Of a stretch of 9,178 nucleotides of DNA, positions 1-5,689 are shown piece after piece. The notes under the pieces are model-generated. The model was not told where the DNA came from and ran no database searches. It saw nothing but the letters and a program-made list of their open reading frames with translations. This stretch comes from Syntrophomonas sp. UBA5288 (GTDB taxonomy: Bacteria; Bacillota; Syntrophomonadia; Syntrophomonadales; Syntrophomonadaceae): the NCBI GenBank assembly GCA_002408445.1, contig DHSK01000152.1, positions 13,408-22,585 of the forward strand, read 5' to 3'. The position numbers and the translations under genes are program-made. The number at the start of each line of letters is the position of its first letter. Position 1 is the first letter of the stretch.

Positions 1-68
1 GATTCATAACTCACCATCCCCATTAATATAATTTACTATTATGTATGTTCCAGGGCGGGTGACGATAA

Positions 69-872
69 GTGGAAGATTTGCTTACCATATGGACCCCGGT
101 AGTTATTTCCCGGCTGGTAAATGACCATAACGCCAAAGAAGAAATAATTTATCATCTGGACGAGACCTATGATATTCTGGAGGACATTAAAATAAAACTC
201 AAAGAAGCACAGGCCCGGATGCAGGGCAAAGCAGTAGAAGTAACGGTCAAATTGGAGCTGCTCTGTCTGGTCCGGGATCAGCACGGCCGCCTGCAACTGG
301 TGAATCGTGAAGAAAAAGTAATGAACCGTATTGCGGCCGGTGAATTCAGCCATCCCTTCACCTCGGAAAAGGCTCCGTCCTTTGTGGTTAATCTGAGTGA
401 GCTCAAGTGGATGGGGGAAATTAAAGGACAGCAGTTAAAAATCAGCTATAGGTTTGATTATATGGTTCTGGTGATCCAGGAACAGGTCGTGCAGGTATCC
501 TCTGGCGCCCAAGCCGAACTGTACGTGGAAAGCCCATACCACCCGGCCCGGGAGTTCGAAGATGAACTGGCCGGCATCCGGGAGGAAAAAGAAGAATTGC
601 GGCAAAAGGTGTTGCATTACGAAAAAGATATCAACAGCCTGAAAAGAGGCCTTCACAAGACCGAAAACCGCAATGCCGACTTAAACCGCGAAGTAAACTA
701 CTATCAGCAGCTGGTTCAGCAACTGCAGAAAACCATCCAGGATAAAGAAAAACAATTGAGTCAGATCCAGCCGGAAGCCGGCTCCTTCTACTCACGTCCC
801 GCCCCGCTGCCGGTGAAGCACCTCACCCCCCTGACCGCGCGCTTAAAACGCATGTTTGCCACTATCCTCTAA
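69..872 (+). CDS. SPOCS/DUF3794-like protein with C-terminal coiled coil (function unknown)
   Basis: A 267-residue soluble protein with no signal peptide or membrane helix. The GTG at 69 is the first possible start because an in-frame stop (66-68) lies directly before it; GGTGA at 58-62 is a suitable ribosome site. Residues 55-140 are an alternating beta-type region (VEVTVKLELLCLV, then ISYRFDYMVLVI) whose spacing recalls SPOCS (DUF3794) domains of clostridial spore and coat proteins. Residues about 163-235 are a charged, Gln/Glu/Lys-rich coiled coil, followed by a Pro-rich basic tail. The next gene has a similar beta pattern, so the two may be diverged relatives. SPOCS membership is an inference by eye and weak; the reading frame itself is convincing. 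A role in the spore envelope is possible, but a general scaffold protein is equally compatible. Confidence 0.85.
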   Translation: MEDLLTIWTPVVISRLVNDHNAKEEIIYHLDETYDILEDIKIKLKEAQARMQGKAVEVTVKLELLCLVRDQHGRLQLVNREEKVMNRIAAGEFSHPFTSEKAPSFVVNLSELKWMGEIKGQQLKISYRFDYMVLVIQEQVVQVSSGAQAELYVESPYHPAREFEDELAGIREEKEELRQKVLHYEKDINSLKRGLHKTENRNADLNREVNYYQQLVQQLQKTIQDKEKQLSQIQPEAGSFYSRPAPLPVKHLTPLTARLKRMFATIL

Positions 873-910
873 CTCACATCCCCTCCACCATTGCTGTGCC
901 TGGATTGCAC

Positions 911-950
911 TAAGGCTGCAGCAAGGAATAGGCCTTAAGTTTTCTTTTCT
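911..950 (+). terminator. Probable intrinsic terminator after the coiled-coil protein gene
   Basis: TAAGGC at 911-916 pairs with GCCTTA at 932-937 across a 15-base loop, followed by TTTTCTTTTCT at 940-950. The stem is short (6 bp, extendable by two pairs with a bulge), so termination may be partial. Confidence 0.5.
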
Positions 951-962
951 ACCCGGGATAAT

Positions 963-991
963 CACATTTTATATCCCTGTTTCATAATATA
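963..991 (+). promoter_or_regulatory. Candidate sigma-K-type promoter
   Basis: CACA at 963-966, a 16-base spacer, then CATAATATA at 983-991 fits the late mother-cell sigma-K consensus as I recall it (mACm, 16-17 bases, CATAnnnTA). The start site would be near 998, about 75 bases before the gene at 1074. No good sigma-A -35/-10 pair was seen in this gap. The motif is short and could occur by chance. It is favoured by the SPOCS-like nature of the gene downstream. Confidence 0.35.
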
Positions 992-995
992 TCCT

Positions 996-1043
996 AGAAA
1001 TTTACCTGAAAATTTCTGCCACCGGTACTGCCCGTCAGTACCG
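996..1043 (+). repeat. Two tandem inverted repeats in the leader of the second SPOCS-like gene
   Basis: AGAAATTT (996-1003) is the exact complement of AAATTTCT (1010-1017), with a 6-base loop. CGGTACTG (1023-1030) is the exact complement of CAGTACCG (1036-1043), with loop CCCGT. The second hairpin ends 12 bases before the Shine-Dalgarno sequence and has no T-tract, so it looks like a leader hairpin or a protein-binding palindrome rather than a terminator. Confidence 0.6.
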
Positions 1044-1073
1044 TTAGAGAGAAAAAAGGAGGGGAGAAGGAAC

Positions 1074-1658
1074 ATGGCCAACTTAAAATGTGAATTTCCT
1101 GAAGGGTGTATGCTCGATCTGTGGGCGAAAGTAGTCAAATCCAAGTATATCGCCAGACAGGTCAAGATTCTGGACGAAATCTTTAGTGTACCAGAATCCC
1201 AGGTAGGAGGAAGGATCTCCTGTATCGATGATATCAAAGTAAAAATCTGCAACAAAGGCGAGGATTTCCTGTGTTATAACAAAGTCAAAATATTCGTTGA
1301 GTACGAAGTAATACTATTCGTAATAGTCAACGATGCTTACCAGATCGTCACGGTACCGGCCACTTATGAACAGGAAATCGAACTGGATGAATTCGATCCG
1401 CCGCTGACGATGGAGGAATTCCGCAACGAGATCGATCAATCCGAGATCACTATCAGAAATTGGAACTTTGATTACCGCATCCTGGGCGACTCTGAAGACC
1501 GACACTGTCCGTGCCATAAGCATCACGATGAATGCGGCCTGCCTATTGTAGAAGGAACCTGCATAGGATTGAAAGTATTCGTTGATATCATCGACAAACT
1601 GGGCAAGATGCATGATGTAATTGTTTATGGAGAACTTGACCCCGAAGTAGAGTACTAA
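1074..1658 (+). CDS. SPOCS/DUF3794-like protein with a Cys/His cluster (candidate spore-associated)
   Basis: A 194-residue cytosolic-type protein. The ATG at 1074 follows AAGGAGGGG (1056-1064). Residues 70-120 run as a beta-rich segment (KVKIFVEYEVILFVIV) followed by an acidic stretch, a pattern resembling SPOCS/DUF3794 domains that occur in spore coat and cell-surface proteins of Clostridia. A second beta segment lies at 160-188. Between them is a dense Cys/His cluster (H144, C145, C147, H148, H150, H151, C154), plausible as a metal site or disulfide-linked patch. Cys is frequent overall (positions 6, 12, 50, 59, 67, 145, 147, 154, 163), as in many coat proteins. A candidate sigma-K promoter upstream agrees with late sporulation expression. 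The domain call is by eye and uncertain; the gene itself is secure. Confidence 0.88.
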   Translation: MANLKCEFPEGCMLDLWAKVVKSKYIARQVKILDEIFSVPESQVGGRISCIDDIKVKICNKGEDFLCYNKVKIFVEYEVILFVIVNDAYQIVTVPATYEQEIELDEFDPPLTMEEFRNEIDQSEITIRNWNFDYRILGDSEDRHCPCHKHHDECGLPIVEGTCIGLKVFVDIIDKLGKMHDVIVYGELDPEVEY

Positions 1659-1671
1659 AGCCGGTTGTAGT

Positions 1672-1709
1672 AAATAATGCTCGGCCCCCAAGCCGGGCAT
1701 TTATTTTCT
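1672..1709 (+). terminator. Intrinsic terminator after the Cys/His-cluster gene
   Basis: The stem 1676-1685 / 1692-1701 has 10 pairs including one G-T wobble, loop CCCCAA, followed by TTATTTTCT. It sits directly behind the stop codon at 1658. Confidence 0.8.
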
Positions 1710-1738
1710 CTAATGTTATTCCGAAAGGAAGATTGAAA

Positions 1739-1957
1739 TTGACCAATATCAGAATAGAACGCAAGCAGAAAACCATCATGCGCCAGCATCTGGAGCGTTT
1801 AGCCGAATTACAGAGGGAAATGGAACGGCTTATAGACAATTGCTATCAGGAAGTGGAAGCAGCCGAATATTTAACTTTCTTGCAGGACTTGAGAAAACGT
1901 AACATCGAAACCATCCGGATTTTGACCGATTATATGGTGCGTAAATGCAACCGGTGA
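1739..1957 (+). CDS. Small helical protein of unknown function
   Basis: A 72-residue, highly charged protein that is almost entirely amphipathic helix, with leucine/glutamate/arginine spacing typical of a short helical hairpin or coiled coil. No family is recognised; it does not show the Spo0E motif. Two in-frame TTG codons could start it. The one at 1733 is only 2-3 bases from AAAGGAAG (1724-1731), whereas the TTG at 1739 has a 9-base gap, so 1739 is preferred. The gene lies just after the terminator ending near 1709, and no clear promoter is visible in the 30-base gap. It may therefore depend on read-through from the SPOCS-like gene, or on a promoter I cannot see. Coding is supported by the good ribosome site and the regular helical composition. 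Confidence 0.7.
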   Translation: MTNIRIERKQKTIMRQHLERLAELQREMERLIDNCYQEVEAAEYLTFLQDLRKRNIETIRILTDYMVRKCNR

Positions 1958-1971
1958 ATATAAATTAACTA

Positions 1972-1999
1972 TCGGCGGAGCCGAACCTGACTATTTTTT
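1972..1999 (+). terminator. Weak possible terminator before the patatin-like gene
   Basis: TCGGC (1972-1976) pairs with GCCGA (1980-1984) over a 3-base loop. A run of six T (1994-1999) follows, but about nine bases away, which is far for a standard intrinsic terminator. Confidence 0.25.
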
Positions 2000-2030
2000 C
2001 ACACCTGGGTATTAAGGACGGGGGGGAAAC

Positions 2031-2888
2031 ATGAAACAATTGGGTCTGGCCCTGGGGGGTGGAGGGCTTAGAGGATTTGCCCATATCGGAGTCTTGCAGG
2101 TTCTACACGATAATAATATACCGGTGAACCTGATATCAGGAACCAGTGCCGGCAGCATTATAGCTGCACTGTATGCTGCCGGCCTGTCTCCTCGCGACAT
2201 GGAAAAAATGGTGCTCGGGTTAAAGCCGGAGGACTACCTGGACTATAATATGGCAGGATTTTGCAAATACCTGTTAAGTCTGCTCATTCCCGGTTATAAA
2301 ACTACCCTGGACGGAATCATTCAGGGCCGCAAACTGGAAAAATGCATCCATAAGCTGACCGGGGGCAAACAATTAACCGAAGCCCGGCTTCCTCTGGCGA
2401 TCATAGCCTGTGACATAAACACGGGCCGCGAAATAATATTTACCAGTCAAAACCTGGAGTTGGAAAGTCCGGATTATATAGTGATCAATGAAGCCTTAAT
2501 GAGTACGGCGGTAAGGGCCAGCATCTCCATCCCGGCGACCTTTGTACCCAAAAGTTGGAGAGGTATGCAGCTGGTGGACGGAGGAATAAAAGACGTGGTC
2601 CCGGTCATGGCCCAGAAGTTCATGGGAGCGGATTTTATCCTGGCCATCAATCTGGGCAAAGAACTTTATGAAGAGAAAGTAGCCGGCATTCCCCGCATAA
2701 TCTCGCGCACCATCGATATAATGACCTTCGAGACCTCAGATACCTCCCAGGACATTTTTGCCGATATGGTGGTATATCCGGAAGTATCCCCGGTCAGCCT
2801 GGGCGACCTTAGTAAAACCAGCCAGATAATCCGGGCCGGGCGGCGAGTGATGAAGGAACACATCGAAGAATTAAAAAAACAATTGTAA
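2031..2888 (+). CDS. Patatin-like phospholipase family protein (RssA/YlbK type)
   Basis: A 285-residue alpha/beta hydrolase of the bacterial patatin family, expected to cleave acyl ester bonds of lipids through a Ser-Asp dyad. Seen in sequence: the glycine-rich oxyanion loop GGGGLRG (residues 9-15), the nucleophile elbow GTSAG (37-41, Ser39), and the catalytic Asp in VDGG (Asp183), in the order and spacing typical of the family. No signal peptide or membrane helix is present, so it should act in the cytoplasm or at the inner membrane face. The ATG at 2031 follows AAGGA (2014-2018) and a seven-G run (2020-2026). The gene appears to stand alone, between a small helical gene and a ribbon-helix-helix gene. 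The true lipid substrate cannot be read from sequence; family members include regulators and thioesterase-like enzymes. Confidence 0.95.
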   Translation: MKQLGLALGGGGLRGFAHIGVLQVLHDNNIPVNLISGTSAGSIIAALYAAGLSPRDMEKMVLGLKPEDYLDYNMAGFCKYLLSLLIPGYKTTLDGIIQGRKLEKCIHKLTGGKQLTEARLPLAIIACDINTGREIIFTSQNLELESPDYIVINEALMSTAVRASISIPATFVPKSWRGMQLVDGGIKDVVPVMAQKFMGADFILAINLGKELYEEKVAGIPRIISRTIDIMTFETSDTSQDIFADMVVYPEVSPVSLGDLSKTSQIIRAGRRVMKEHIEELKKQL

Positions 2889-2946
2889 ACCGTTGGGGTA
2901 ACAGAACCAGACCGAATTTCATATACTACCACAAAAGCACTATTAT

Positions 2947-2972
2947 CGCCGGAATTTATTCCCTTCCTGGCG
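2947..2972 (+). promoter_or_regulatory. Hairpin abutting the ribosome site of the ribbon-helix-helix gene
   Basis: CGCC-GGAA (2947-2954) pairs with TTCC-GGCG (2964-2967 and 2969-2972) with one bulged T and a 9-base loop. It ends immediately before the AGAGAGGGGG ribosome site (2973-2982). It could act as a translational hairpin or as an operator for the regulator downstream; no T-tract follows. Confidence 0.4.
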
Positions 2973-2987
2973 AGAGAGGGGGTTATT

Positions 2988-3155
2988 ATGGCTACAGATA
3001 AATTTGAACATGCGACATTCTATTTGACTAAAAACCAGGTTGACGATATAAAAGAGCTGGCAAGGAAAAATCAGATCTCAAGAAGTGCATTGGTTAGAAT
3101 GATCATAAGGGAATACCTGGCCCGCCAGGATGGAGATGGGAAAAACCCAAAATAG
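2988..3155 (+). CDS. Small ribbon-helix-helix (CopG/Arc-type) DNA-binding protein
   Basis: A 55-residue protein beginning MATDKFEHATFYLTKNQVDD. It has the standard ribbon-helix-helix layout: a beta strand with alternating residues (HATFYLT, 8-14), helix A (about 15-28), a turn with SRSAL (31-35), and helix B (about 32-46, VRMIIREYLAR). This is the compact dimeric fold of CopG/MetJ/Arc repressors and many antitoxins. The ATG at 2988 is preceded by AGAGAGGGGG with a 5-base gap. No toxin gene lies next to it: the following element is a strong terminator, and the preceding gene is the patatin-like hydrolase. It is therefore an orphan regulator by context, perhaps controlling itself or a distant target. 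The C-terminal QDGDGKNPK tail is unstructured. Confidence 0.85.
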   Translation: MATDKFEHATFYLTKNQVDDIKELARKNQISRSALVRMIIREYLARQDGDGKNPK

Positions 3156-3190
3156 CTGCTTTTTAAAGCATTAAAAGGATAAAAATAAAG

Positions 3191-3229
3191 AGATGATTTG
3201 TTCTCCCCAAGAGCAAACCATCTTTTTTT
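3191..3229 (+). terminator. Strong intrinsic terminator after the ribbon-helix-helix gene
   Basis: A 14-position stem (3191-3204 with 3210-3223) contains a single A-C mismatch and one G-T wobble, loop CCCCA, and is followed by a run of seven T (3223-3229). It separates the ribbon-helix-helix gene from the ABC operon. Confidence 0.93.
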
Positions 3230-3249
3230 GTGTGTTTTTATTAATTGGC

Positions 3250-3278
3250 TTGACGGCGCACAGGGGATGAAGTATATT
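3250..3278 (+). promoter_or_regulatory. Sigma-A promoter of the YtrA-type operon
   Basis: TTGACG (3250-3255) and TATATT (3273-3278) are separated by exactly 17 bases, which is very close to the vegetative consensus. The predicted start is near 3285, inside the operator palindrome. Confidence 0.85.
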
Positions 3279-3309
3279 AATAGTGTACTAATTAACTAGT
3301 GCACTATTA
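3278..3309 (+). promoter_or_regulatory. Operator palindrome for the YtrA-type repressor
   Basis: Two 13-base arms (3278-3290 and 3297-3309), inverted with respect to each other and matching at 12 of 13 positions, flank a 6-base spacer. The core half-sites are GTGTACTA and TAGTGCAC. The palindrome overlaps the end of the -10 box and the predicted transcription start, the classical position for repression. It sits 17 bases ahead of the regulator gene, so autoregulation is the natural reading. Confidence 0.85.
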
Positions 3310-3325
3310 GAATGGTGGTGAGAAG

Positions 3326-3697
3326 GTGGAATTTAGAAACTCAGAGCCTATCTATCAGCAGATTATAGATAATTTCAAGAAGCAAATTATTCGAGGCGAG
3401 CTGTGCCAGGGGGATAAGATCCCTTCCCAGAGGGAATTTGCCGAAAAGATTCGGGTGAATCCGAACACGGTGCAGCGAGCTTACCGGGAGATGGAAAATA
3501 TGAAAATGGTAGAGACCGTGCGGGGGCAGGGGACATTCCTCATCGCCGGCGCACAGATGCAGGCGGAGATAAAAAAAGACATGGCGGGCGGCGTGCTTAA
3601 CTATTTCATCACTGAAATGAAATCACTAGGGTATAGCAGAACCGAAATGCTCGACCTGCTGTCCCGGCACCTGGATAGTGAGGAAGGAGAGAAATAA
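3326..3697 (+). CDS. GntR-family transcriptional repressor, YtrA subfamily
   Basis: A 123-residue regulator with an N-terminal winged helix-turn-helix (residues about 8-73, including IYQQIIDNFKKQIIRGEL and PSQREFAEKIRVNPNTVQRA) and a short helical C-terminal dimerisation part (about 80-118) instead of a large effector domain, the hallmark of the YtrA subfamily. The GTG at 3326 is the only in-frame start after the stop at 3308-3310; GGTGGTGAG lies just upstream. In Bacillus subtilis, YtrA represses its own ABC transporter operon, which is induced by lipid II-targeting antibiotics. The same arrangement of promoter, operator, regulator and ABC genes is present here. The stop codon overlaps the start of the ATPase gene by one base, indicating translational coupling. 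The inducer in this organism is not known. Confidence 0.95.
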   Translation: MEFRNSEPIYQQIIDNFKKQIIRGELCQGDKIPSQREFAEKIRVNPNTVQRAYREMENMKMVETVRGQGTFLIAGAQMQAEIKKDMAGGVLNYFITEMKSLGYSRTEMLDLLSRHLDSEEGEK

Positions 3698-4392
3698 TGA
3701 TAGAGCTGAAAGATGTGAGTAAAAAATTTGGAACGGTTCAGGCTCTGGATGGTATCAACCTGGTCATACCCCGGGGCAAAATAGTTGGACTGTTCGGTCC
3801 TAACGGAGCCGGCAAATCCACCAGCCTGAAAATGATCGCCGGATTGAACCGGCCCGATAGCGGCGAAGTACGGATAGATGACAAGCTTCCCGGCCAAAGG
3901 CGGGATATAATAGCCTTCCTGCCCGAGATAGATTATCTTTACTCCTGGTGGACCATCAAAGACGCGGCAGCTTTTATACGAGCCTTTTATCCCGATTGGG
4001 AAGAAGATAAATACCGGGAACTGCTTAAATTTTTGAACCTGCAGGAAGATATGAAAATAAGCAAAATCTCCAAAGGGCAGAGAGCCAAGGCCAAACTGAT
4101 CCTGACCATCTCGCGCCAGGCCCCGTATCTGCTCATGGATGAACCTTTGTCCGGGATCGATATTCTGACCCGGGAAGAGATTATCAATACCTTGATTCGC
4201 GATTACCGGGCCGGAGAACAGACTATTGTAATATCCACCCATGAGATCAATGATGTGGAGAGTCTGGTGGATGAAGTCATATTCATAGATAACGGGCAGG
4301 TAAAACTGGAAGGCAATGCCGATGAACTCAGGGCCCAAAAAGGGTTGTCCCTGGCAGAAATAATGAAGGAGGCGTTTCGCAATGCACAGTAA
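3697..4392 (+). CDS. ABC transporter ATP-binding protein of the YtrA operon
   Basis: A 231-residue nucleotide-binding subunit expected to energise the membrane protein encoded next. Visible motifs: Walker A GPNGAGKS (residues 34-41), signature ISKGQ (124-128, a variant of LSGGQ), Walker B YLLMDEP (144-150) with catalytic Glu149, D-loop SGID (152-155) and switch His182 (THEI). The Q-loop region reads AFLPEID, with Glu77 where many ABC proteins have Gln, a form seen in CcmA/YtrB-type ATPases. The length is typical for a single-domain exporter ATPase. The ATG at 3697 follows GGAAGGAGAG and overlaps the regulator's stop by one base. The permease start overlaps this gene by 11 bases. The substrate could be a peptide antibiotic, a lipid or a cell-wall compound; the sequence does not decide. 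Confidence 0.96.
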   Translation: MIELKDVSKKFGTVQALDGINLVIPRGKIVGLFGPNGAGKSTSLKMIAGLNRPDSGEVRIDDKLPGQRRDIIAFLPEIDYLYSWWTIKDAAAFIRAFYPDWEEDKYRELLKFLNLQEDMKISKISKGQRAKAKLILTISRQAPYLLMDEPLSGIDILTREEIINTLIRDYRAGEQTIVISTHEINDVESLVDEVIFIDNGQVKLEGNADELRAQKGLSLAEIMKEAFRNAQ

Positions 4393-5149
4393 GTGGAAAA
4401 TGTTCGGCCAGCTCTACCGCAAAGATATGCATCAGGTCCTGCCGGAACTGCTGCTGGTCATAATTCTTTCTGTGGCTATGAACCTGGCTATATTGCTGGG
4501 TTCCGGAATAATGACCCAGCTGCTGATCGGGCCGACCTTCATGCTTTTGGGCTTGGCGGTTTTATTGCCGTTGATATCGTCTTTTAAGACCTTTCGGCAG
4601 GAATGGAATAACAAAACCGTTTACCTCTTAATGTCGCTGCCGGTCTCGGGAGGAATGATAATGGGGTCAAGGCTGCTGGCCCTGGTCACCCAATTTGTAA
4701 CCGGTACCATTGTAGTAGGAGTGGGTGCGCTTCTGGCCACTTACCATATCATACCGAAAGAGTTAATAGATATGTCCGCGCTCCATAGTTTGCTCAGCAA
4801 TGCCGCTGCCTATAAATACCTGGCGGTAGTTAGCCTGTCTGGTTTGGCCTATATGCTCTTTCTGTTCTGTAACAGCCTTTTCAGCCAGATCGTCGGGAGG
4901 ATTAGCCGCAAGTTGTCCGGTTGGATAACATTAGGAGCGTTCATTGCGGTAATCTGGGGGTCGCAAAAGGTATTGGAGTTGATAGGAATAGGTCAGTTCA
5001 GCGGTACGCTTAGTGAGAATAACGCAGAGGTTATTTTCCAAAACATCGTAATGCCTGCTTTTACAAGCTATACCATCGGTTATCTGATATTCGCACTTCT
5101 CCTTTTTGTGGGGTCTGTTATTATCTATGACCGCCGGCTGGAAGTATAA
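4382..5149 (+). CDS. ABC-2-type transporter permease of the YtrA operon
   Basis: A 255-residue integral membrane protein with about six predicted helices (roughly 20-40, 48-68, 97-120, 146-168, 179-196, 231-249) and a short basic N-terminus. Between helices 2 and 3 lies the segment EWNNKTVYLLMSLPVSGG (74-91), which resembles the conserved loop of ABC-2 exporter permeases (acidic residue, then LLxSLPVSR-like) that contacts the ATPase. The ATG at 4382 has AAGGAGG at 4366-4372 with a 9-base gap, inside the end of the ATPase gene, so the two are coupled. With the ATPase it would form an exporter or extraction pump. Only one permease gene is present, so the functional complex is probably a homodimer with two ATPase subunits. 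A strong terminator follows. Confidence 0.93.
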   Translation: MHSKWKMFGQLYRKDMHQVLPELLLVIILSVAMNLAILLGSGIMTQLLIGPTFMLLGLAVLLPLISSFKTFRQEWNNKTVYLLMSLPVSGGMIMGSRLLALVTQFVTGTIVVGVGALLATYHIIPKELIDMSALHSLLSNAAAYKYLAVVSLSGLAYMLFLFCNSLFSQIVGRISRKLSGWITLGAFIAVIWGSQKVLELIGIGQFSGTLSENNAEVIFQNIVMPAFTSYTIGYLIFALLLFVGSVIIYDRRLEV

Positions 5150-5213
5150 AGCAGGTCTCACGCAGCCTGCCCTTTCGGACCGCTTTTAAAGCCGGAACCG
5201 CAGGAAAAACAAA

Positions 5214-5252
5214 AAGGCATCATCTGTATTCCAGATGATGCCTTATTATTCC
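5214..5252. terminator. Intrinsic terminator closing the YtrA operon (likely bidirectional)
   Basis: A perfect 13-bp stem (5214-5226 with 5232-5244) with loop TATTC is followed on the + strand by TTATTATT. On the - strand the same stem would be followed by a T-rich tract (complement of AAAAACAAAAA at 5205-5215). No minus-strand gene is seen here, so the second direction may be unused. Confidence 0.88.
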
Positions 5253-5395
5253 CGGGGGGGATAAGAAAAGATTGCAGGCTGGGGGTAAACCAGTCGCTAC
5301 AACCCGTATTCTAAGCTACAGGGGTCTGCCTGTCTAATAAAGATTATTTATAACCACCGGTCCCCCGTAGTGCATTCGTGGCTCTAACTCTTCAT

Positions 5396-5428
5396 TAAAA
5401 TCGGGCGGTAGACCAAAGCCCGATTTTA
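5396..5428. repeat. 11-bp perfect inverted repeat
   Basis: TAAAATCGGGC (5396-5406) and GCCCGATTTTA (5418-5428) are exact complements around an 11-base loop. The GC core with an A/T-rich outer stem resembles a bidirectional terminator. It lies 15 bases before the large palindromic element. Confidence 0.6.
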
Positions 5429-5442
5429 GCAAATGCTGTGCT

Positions 5443-5670
5443 TACGGAGGCCGGCGGTGAGGCATGGCCCGTTTGCTCCATGCTCCGGCAGTGGAAACAC
5501 CAACGGCTCATTGAGCGGCTGATGGGGCACCGCTCCTATTCACATCCGTGTTCAAAGTCGCGCGAGCGGCGTCCGTGCCGCTCGACCCCATCATCCGCTC
5601 AATTTCGCCGGGTGTTTCTCACTGCCTCCGCAAGTCGCGCCCGGGCCATGCCTCACCGCCGGCCTCCGTA
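5443..5670. mobile_element. GC-rich palindromic element with about 29-bp perfect terminal inverted repeats (MITE-like or structured RNA)
   Basis: Bases 5443-5471 and 5642-5670 are perfect inverted complements (29 bp). Symmetry continues imperfectly inward: GGCAGTG-AAACACC (5487-5501) matches 5611-5626 with a one-base indel, and 5510-5527 matches 5586-5603 with one mismatch. The whole 228 bp can therefore fold into a long hairpin. The centre contains another hairpin (5563-5570 with 5577-5584). The element is clearly richer in G+C than its flanks and encodes no transposase. The outermost bases are TA on both sides, compatible with a TA target duplication of the IS630/mariner kind, though TA could equally be part of the arms. 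A non-autonomous mobile repeat is my preferred reading; a structured RNA is the alternative. Confidence 0.6.
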
Positions 5671-5689
5671 GTCAGGCCATTTTTTAAAA

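Noticed and set aside
27..32. TATAAT as a sigma-A -10 for the first gene
   Set aside because: No acceptable -35 sequence is found 16-18 bases upstream, and the window starts too close to judge.
2988..3155. Toxin-antitoxin system built around the ribbon-helix-helix protein
   Set aside because: No adjacent small gene that could encode a toxin; a strong terminator follows directly and a patatin-like hydrolase precedes it after a gap.
3601..4338. Long minus-strand frame of 245 residues
   Set aside because: It lies opposite the ABC ATPase gene, which has all family motifs; the minus frame has no motif or ribosome site and is a shadow.
5253..5395. Possible riboswitch, T-box or intron end in the stretch after the YtrA operon terminator
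   Set aside because: Some short complementary pieces (CAGGC with GCCTG, CCAC with GTGG) exist, but no known conserved core such as a T-box sequence or intron domain V could be recognised.
5563..5584. Hairpin as an independent intrinsic terminator
   Set aside because: The 8-bp stem has no following T-tract and lies at the centre of the larger palindrome, of which it is probably a part.
5438..5671. 77-residue open frame on the + strand
   Set aside because: It coincides with the GC-rich palindromic element, has no good ribosome site, and has an Arg/Ser/Pro-rich composition typical of non-coding GC-rich DNA.
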